This document shows, one piece after another, positions 23,269 to 27,128 of a stretch of 27,128 nucleotides of DNA. Position 1 is the first letter of the stretch. Each line of letters opens with the position of its first letter. A program made the position numbers and the translations under genes. Below the pieces are notes generated by a model. It saw only the letters and a program-made list of their open reading frames with translations. It did not search any database and was not told the DNA's origin. The stretch comes from Cacconaster sp033811195 (lineage in GTDB: Bacteria; Bacteroidota; Bacteroidia; Bacteroidales; UBA932): positions 1-27,128 of the forward strand of contig JAPXOZ010000020.1 in assembly GCA_033811195.1 (NCBI GenBank), read 5' to 3'.

Positions 23269-25518
23269 CTACCACACAACAATTTCATCCGCAAATAGCC
23301 ATCCGCGAACGGCTGGATTAATTGTTGCTGTAATGCGGATAAAGCGGGCTTGTTGGGAGCCGTTCCATTCAAATGATCTGGAGAATGTGCCATCTTTATC
23401 TTTTATAAGACTATTCTTGAAGGTGGCAACTGTTTCAAAATCCCCCTCTCTTGCATTTGAGAGTGCTATTGTAATCTCTTTTGGGAACCAAATTTCAGCG
23501 TTTGCGTTTTGTAAAAAGTGGATGCGGAGATGACGAAGCGAATCCGTTTCGCCTAAGTCTATAATGACATCAAAAGGGGCTCCTATAAAGCCTTGCCATA
23601 AGCCGTCACCATGCGAAAATCCGCCATATAAACCGTCAATTAGGCTATTATCCCCCTTAGCAGGGTAATATCTATTGTAGGGATTGATATATTCAATCTT
23701 TTTCCCAATCGCTTTGTGGTAATCAATCCTTTTTTCTAACACCTCACCTAAAGGTTGTCCATCCCTAAAAAGTTGTGTTTTGAGAATAACAGAATCTTTT
23801 ACCAAAATCGGGCTCTCGTACAGCTGCGACTCACCCGTAACTGCTGAACCGTCTGTTGTATATCTTATCTCTACCGGATATATCTCGGAATTTAAAGTAA
23901 TAGCGATTGCTTTATTAAGAGAATCATTTTCCATTATAATCTCCGGCTCTTTGCTCAAGGTAAAAGAGTTATACCCTTTCTGCCGCAAAATTGGAATAGA
24001 TTGATTGACACGATATTTAAATGACTCCCAGGACTTGTCTTCAGGATTACTCCAAGCTACTTCAGCAAGAGCTAACATACGCGGATAGAGCATATATTCG
24101 GCATGCTCTTCGGTAGGGATATATTCCGTCCACAGACATCCCTGAACGCCCCATATTCTCTTTATATCATTTGCAGAAAGTGTGTCGGGCACAGGATTGA
24201 AAGCATAAACATTCTCCAAAGGCAAGAAGCCACCCATAGCTTCGGGCTCTTTTTCGGGTGAACTTTGATAGCTGTTGAAATAGGTGTATTTACCCGGTGT
24301 CATAATAACCTTATGTCCGCTTTGTGTAGCCTCAATTCCAATCTTTTCATCACGCCAATTCATCACAATAGCGCTTTTCTCCAATCCGCCTTCCAGGATT
24401 TCATCCCATCCGATGAGTTCTCTTCCTTTCGATTGCAGATATTTTTCTATTCTCCTAATCAAATAACTTTGAAGCTCAGCTTCATCCTTTAAATTCTCAT
24501 TTTTAATGCGCTCCTGACATTTGGGACACTTTTTCCAATGCTCTTTACTCGCTTCGTCCCCACCGATATGAATGTATGTCGAAGGGAAAATATCCATAAT
24601 CTCATCCAATACATTTTCCAGGAAAATAAAAGTCTCTTCATTACCTATACAAAACTCGCTGCTAGTATAAGGATTTCCAGTACAAGATAAATGTGGATAC
24701 ACAGCCAGAACCTCCTCCGAATGCCCCGGCATCTCGATTTCAGGAATAATTGTAATATGTCTTTTTGCAGCATATTCAACCAACTCTTTCGCCTCTTCTT
24801 GAGTATAATAGCCACCATAAGCATTCGGGGAACCCTCAATAGTATATTTTCGTCCTGATGTCCACCACTCTTTCCAAAGCGAATGTGTGCGCCAGGCCGC
24901 AATATTTGTCAGCTCAGGATATTGTTTTATTTCAATTCGCCACCCCGGTCCATCGGTGAGATGCCAATGAAAAAAATTGAGCTTATAATGTGCCATCATA
25001 TCGATTTGCTTTTTCAGAAAATCAAGTGAAAAAAAATGGCGTGAAACATCAAGATGCATTCCGCGATAGGCAAAACGTGGACTATCTGCTATCTCAATAA
25101 AGGGAAGTTTATCAGGATTTTGCTCCGCAAGTTGGATAAGCGTTTGAATGGCATAAAATAGCCCTGCTTCACTCGCTGCGCCTATTTTAACCCCATCTTT
25201 ATTGAGGGACAAGTTATAGGATTCGTCCGAATAATAATAACTTGACGAATGGTTAAATGACAACTGAGTTGCAATTCCGGACCCTGAAATATTTAACGAA
25301 GTTGATTCTAAATAACTTATAAGATTGTTTTCTATTTCCGGAGCAACATCCGCAAAGTTCAATTTCAAGCCTGAAGAAATATCAAGCGAATCCTGGCCAA
25401 CTTCAATGCTGTTTGGCATTGGAATTAATTGAAGCACATCTATTGATTTTGTATTGCCTTTGCAAGAAGAGACAATTACAATAATAATCAGTAAGAAGTA
25501 GCAGTGAATAATTTTCAT
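23269..25518 (-). CDS. GH20 beta-N-acetylhexosaminidase lipoprotein
   Basis: The 749-residue protein removes terminal beta-linked GlcNAc or GalNAc. A lipobox IVSSC places Cys19 as the lipid anchor. Residues 30-145 form the GH20 N-terminal domain. The catalytic barrel (about 148-500) opens with RFAYRGMHLDVSRHFF and contains FHWHLTDGPGWRIEI and HIGGDEASKEHW with the catalytic pair Asp321-Glu322. A chitobiase C-terminal-like beta domain (about 520-600) and a discoidin/F5-8-type sugar-binding domain (about 610-749) follow. Such enzymes act on host glycans, chitin or peptidoglycan sugars; the target cannot be set here. The beta-lactamase-family gene lies 108 bases upstream on the same strand. Confidence 0.93.
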   Translation of the reverse strand: MKIIHCYFLLIIIVIVSSCKGNTKSIDVLQLIPMPNSIEVGQDSLDISSGLKLNFADVAPEIENNLISYLESTSLNISGSGIATQLSFNHSSSYYYSDESYNLSLNKDGVKIGAASEAGLFYAIQTLIQLAEQNPDKLPFIEIADSPRFAYRGMHLDVSRHFFSLDFLKKQIDMMAHYKLNFFHWHLTDGPGWRIEIKQYPELTNIAAWRTHSLWKEWWTSGRKYTIEGSPNAYGGYYTQEEAKELVEYAAKRHITIIPEIEMPGHSEEVLAVYPHLSCTGNPYTSSEFCIGNEETFIFLENVLDEIMDIFPSTYIHIGGDEASKEHWKKCPKCQERIKNENLKDEAELQSYLIRRIEKYLQSKGRELIGWDEILEGGLEKSAIVMNWRDEKIGIEATQSGHKVIMTPGKYTYFNSYQSSPEKEPEAMGGFLPLENVYAFNPVPDTLSANDIKRIWGVQGCLWTEYIPTEEHAEYMLYPRMLALAEVAWSNPEDKSWESFKYRVNQSIPILRQKGYNSFTLSKEPEIIMENDSLNKAIAITLNSEIYPVEIRYTTDGSAVTGESQLYESPILVKDSVILKTQLFRDGQPLGEVLEKRIDYHKAIGKKIEYINPYNRYYPAKGDNSLIDGLYGGFSHGDGLWQGFIGAPFDVIIDLGETDSLRHLRIHFLQNANAEIWFPKEITIALSNAREGDFETVATFKNSLIKDKDGTFSRSFEWNGSQQARFIRITATINPAVRGWLFADEIVVW

Positions 25519-25530
25519 ATAGCCAAGTTT

Positions 25531-25568
25531 GTAAATGCTTATAAAGGCATTTAAACGCGTGTAAATAC
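25531..25568. promoter_or_regulatory. Inverted and direct repeats upstream of the GH20 gene
   Basis: Arms TAAATGC (25532-25538) and GCATTTA (25547-25553) form a perfect 7-base inverted repeat with an 8-base spacer. GTAAATGC at 25531 recurs as GTAAATAC at 25561, 30 bases away. This lies 14-50 bases upstream of the start codon and may be a regulator site. No consensus -7 box is seen. Confidence 0.3.
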
Positions 25569-25626
25569 ATCTAAACTCAAATTGAATATCGATGTCATTG
25601 AGGACCTTAAAAGAGCTTAAACCTTA

Positions 25627-26742
25627 TTATTTCTGAATCCAATCCTGCACAGGCAACAACTCCCCAAAGGTGGACTCTATAACTGCATTAACTACGTCGT
25701 GACCATTTGCGCTATTGGTAAAATAGACGATGCCGCGACGATCTTCAGGACGAAAGACAAAGAGTGCCTTGAAATTTCCGTTATCACCCCAATGGTAATA
25801 GTAGCGAGGATCCACCCCTTTTTTAGCGGCAGTTGTATCAGAATAGATAGCTCCGAGACCAAGAGCCCACCAGATGGTGGAGTCGCAGTCGCGGTGATTG
25901 TCCGCATAGCGGATGGCGTGTACCTGCGGGGCGAGCATTTCAGTATGTGAAGCAGCACTAAGACCTTTCCCCTCCATTAGAGCTCTTAAAAAGAGCACAT
26001 ACTCGATAGCATTAGTACGCAGTGTGTATGCACTGTTCTCACGCGGGTGACGTCCCTGTCCGCGATTTTCAGCAGCACGGTTGAAACCGTCAAGTGCTAT
26101 GCTATCGTAATGCGGCAACCAGCCGTATGAGGTAGAATTCATTTTCAGCGGCTTGAACACCTCTTCCCCTGCAATTTCATCAAGTGATGCGCCCCGAATT
26201 GCCTCCACAGCGCGCTGCAAGTAGGCAAATCCCTCACCCGAATAAGAGAAACAGGAATCTGCCGGATATTTGAAGTGTATAGTACTCGTCGGCCATTCAT
26301 CAGATGAGGGACTTGCAGCCCAGTTGGGCAGTCCCGTGACATGTGAGAGTACCATCCTCGGAGTGAGAATAGCTGCCATCTCTTTATCTTCAAACCGCTC
26401 CATGTCCGTATATTGGCAAATCGGCGTATCGAGGTCAATCTCTCCCCTATCCACCATCTTCATTACAATGTATGCAAATATCGGCTTGCTGAGAGAAGCC
26501 GCCTGGAAGATACTGGATTCGTCGGCAGGTTGGGTATAGTTGTATACGCTATCCGCGATAATTACTCCCCCGATCGAAACATCCTTTTCAAAAATAGAAT
26601 ATTGGAACACCGGAATCTTAGCTGATTTGACATCCTGATAAAACTCCGAGACTATCTGATTTAGTTCTTCAATAGTTGCCTTAGGGCTATTACAGGCAAA
26701 AAGAAGCGTACTCATAATTAAAATAATCGCAATTTTCTTCAT
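25627..26742 (-). CDS. Serine hydrolase of the beta-lactamase (class C-like) family, lipoprotein
   Basis: The 371-residue protein belongs to the serine beta-lactamase/D-Ala-D-Ala carboxypeptidase/esterase family. It has a signal peptide with lipobox LLFAC (Cys17). The active-site motifs are present: SLSK with Ser83 and Lys86, the YSG motif in FSYSGEGFAYLQ, and HWGDNGN near the C-terminus in place of KTG. HxG instead of KTG is typical of esterase EstB-like and peptidase members, not of true class C beta-lactamases, so drug hydrolysis should not be assumed. The likely substrates are peptidoglycan peptides or esters. It is divergent from tRNA-Val, whose -33 box starts six bases from this gene's ATG. 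Confidence 0.87.
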   Translation of the reverse strand: MKKIAIILIMSTLLFACNSPKATIEELNQIVSEFYQDVKSAKIPVFQYSIFEKDVSIGGVIIADSVYNYTQPADESSIFQAASLSKPIFAYIVMKMVDRGEIDLDTPICQYTDMERFEDKEMAAILTPRMVLSHVTGLPNWAASPSSDEWPTSTIHFKYPADSCFSYSGEGFAYLQRAVEAIRGASLDEIAGEEVFKPLKMNSTSYGWLPHYDSIALDGFNRAAENRGQGRHPRENSAYTLRTNAIEYVLFLRALMEGKGLSAASHTEMLAPQVHAIRYADNHRDCDSTIWWALGLGAIYSDTTAAKKGVDPRYYYHWGDNGNFKALFVFRPEDRRGIVYFTNSANGHDVVNAVIESTFGELLPVQDWIQK

Positions 26743-26747
26743 TTTAT

Positions 26748-26778
26748 TTTGGTGGTCTTAAAAAAGTCTCTATATTTG
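26748..26778 (+). promoter_or_regulatory. Promoter of tRNA-Val
   Basis: TTTG (26748-26751) and TATATTTG (26771-26778) match both consensus boxes with 19 bases between them, and the mature tRNA begins 16 bases after the -7 box. Confidence 0.7.
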
Positions 26779-26794
26779 CAATCCCAAAACTAAA

Positions 26795-26869
26795 GGGAGC
26801 ATAGCTCAGCTGGTTTAGAGCATCTGCCTTACAAGCAGAGGGCCATAGGTTCGAATCCTATTGCTCCCA
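26795..26869 (+). tRNA. tRNA-Val (anticodon UAC)
   Basis: The 75-base gene folds as a complete cloverleaf: acceptor GGGAGCA/TGCTCCC, D arm GCTC/GAGC, anticodon stem TCTGC/GCAGA with loop CTTACAA, five-base variable loop, T arm ATAGG/CCTAT with loop TTCGAAT, and discriminator A. The loop gives anticodon UAC, which reads GUA and other valine codons. CCA is not encoded. It has its own promoter and terminator. Confidence 0.97.
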
Positions 26870-26873
26870 CAAA

Positions 26874-27128
26874 AAACTAAAGTGACCTTCGGTCGCTTTA
26901 TTTTTTTGTGTGTAGTCGCTTCGCTCCTTTTCTACCCCTCCTTTTAATGGTTCCCTTGGGGAACCAAAGCATCACAGAAGCGCTGCCTTCAGCTTCGCTG
27001 AATTTTATAAACTAAAGTGACCTTCGGTCGCTTTATTTTTTTGTGTGTAGTCGCTTCGCTCCTTTTCTACCCCTCCTTTTAATGGTTCCCTTGGGGAACC
27101 AAAGCATCGCAGAAGCGCTGCCTTCAGC
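26874..27128 (+). repeat. 135-bp tandem repeat downstream of tRNA-Val, second copy cut by window
   Basis: Bases 26874-27008 are repeated from 27009 to the window end (120 bases seen) with a single difference, A at 26974 against G at 27109. Each unit holds the terminator hairpin, a perfect hairpin with arms GGTTCCC and GGGAACC (26949-26965 in copy 1) and a bulged hairpin around GCTGCCTTCAGC. No gene is seen in it. The array may go on beyond the window. Confidence 0.9.
26879..26907 (+). terminator. Intrinsic terminator of tRNA-Val
   Basis: A 9-bp stem AAAGTGACC/GGTCGCTTT with a TTC loop (one T-G pair) is followed by an A and seven T. It starts 10 bases after the tRNA. An identical copy lies at 27014-27042 in the second repeat unit. 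Confidence 0.85.

Noticed and set aside
25627..26742. Beta-lactam resistance gene
   Set aside because: The third motif is HWG in place of KTG, and the protein fits the wider esterase/peptidase group. No resistance role is supported.
26874..27128. CRISPR array
   Set aside because: The repeat unit is 135 bases with no spacers between the two copies and no cas gene in the window.
26795..27128. Integrated element using tRNA-Val as attachment site
   Set aside because: There is no integrase and no second copy of the tRNA 3' end; the repeat begins after the tRNA and does not include it.

Overview
The window looks like chromosomal DNA of a member of the Bacteroidota, most likely the order Bacteroidales. 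The evidence is a series of matches to the Bacteroides-type promoter (-33 TTTG, -7 TAnnTTTG) ahead of genes and a tRNA, the lack of clear Shine-Dalgarno sequences, several lipoproteins with a Cys lipobox, and the gene content (amidase with golvesin-like domain, GH20 lipoprotein, DUF3089-type lipoprotein). Genus cannot be fixed from sequence alone.

Layout. (1) 1-2860: a partial DUF3089-like lipoprotein and a membrane-anchored endonuclease/exonuclease/phosphatase protein on the minus strand, then a ZIP metal transporter on plus. (2) 2861-4035: a small accessory patch with a ParD-type antitoxin, a broken start of its ParE toxin fused to the 3' edge of the ZIP gene, and an AT-rich NYN-domain protein behind a structured leader. 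(3) 4070-6366: an HD-hydrolase/AlkD-like fusion, a promoter-RNA-terminator unit with paired palindromes, and the queuosine-precursor transporter YhhQ. (4) 6367-6687: a 321-bp gap built from hairpin repeats and degenerate GAGTT-type repeats. (5) 6688-11724: sbcD, a MaoC-like dehydratase and sbcC in one minus-strand run. (6) 11869-17248: rarA, an acyl-CoA synthetase, a HAD hydrolase with a VanZ-like protein, and a D-cysteine desulfhydrase-type PLP enzyme. (7) 17307-25518: a large secreted amidase-like protein with an inserted golvesin-like domain, htpG, a small lipoprotein, and a GH20 hexosaminidase. (8) 25627-27128: a serine beta-lactamase-family lipoprotein, tRNA-Val(UAC) and a 135-bp tandem repeat that contains the tRNA terminator.

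Themes. DNA maintenance is well represented (SbcCD, RarA, AlkD-like, HD, NYN). Cell-envelope glycan turnover is the second theme (amidase-like protein, GH20, beta-lactamase-fold hydrolase, lipoproteins). Most genes are ordinary housekeeping genes. The unexplained signal lies between genes: a family of 59-61 nt hairpins sitting in convergent gaps, degenerate repeats that abut or encode stop codons, long palindromes upstream of several genes, and two short promoter-hairpin-terminator units that may be small RNAs or attenuating leaders. I see no CRISPR array, transposase, integrase or obvious new multi-gene defence system.
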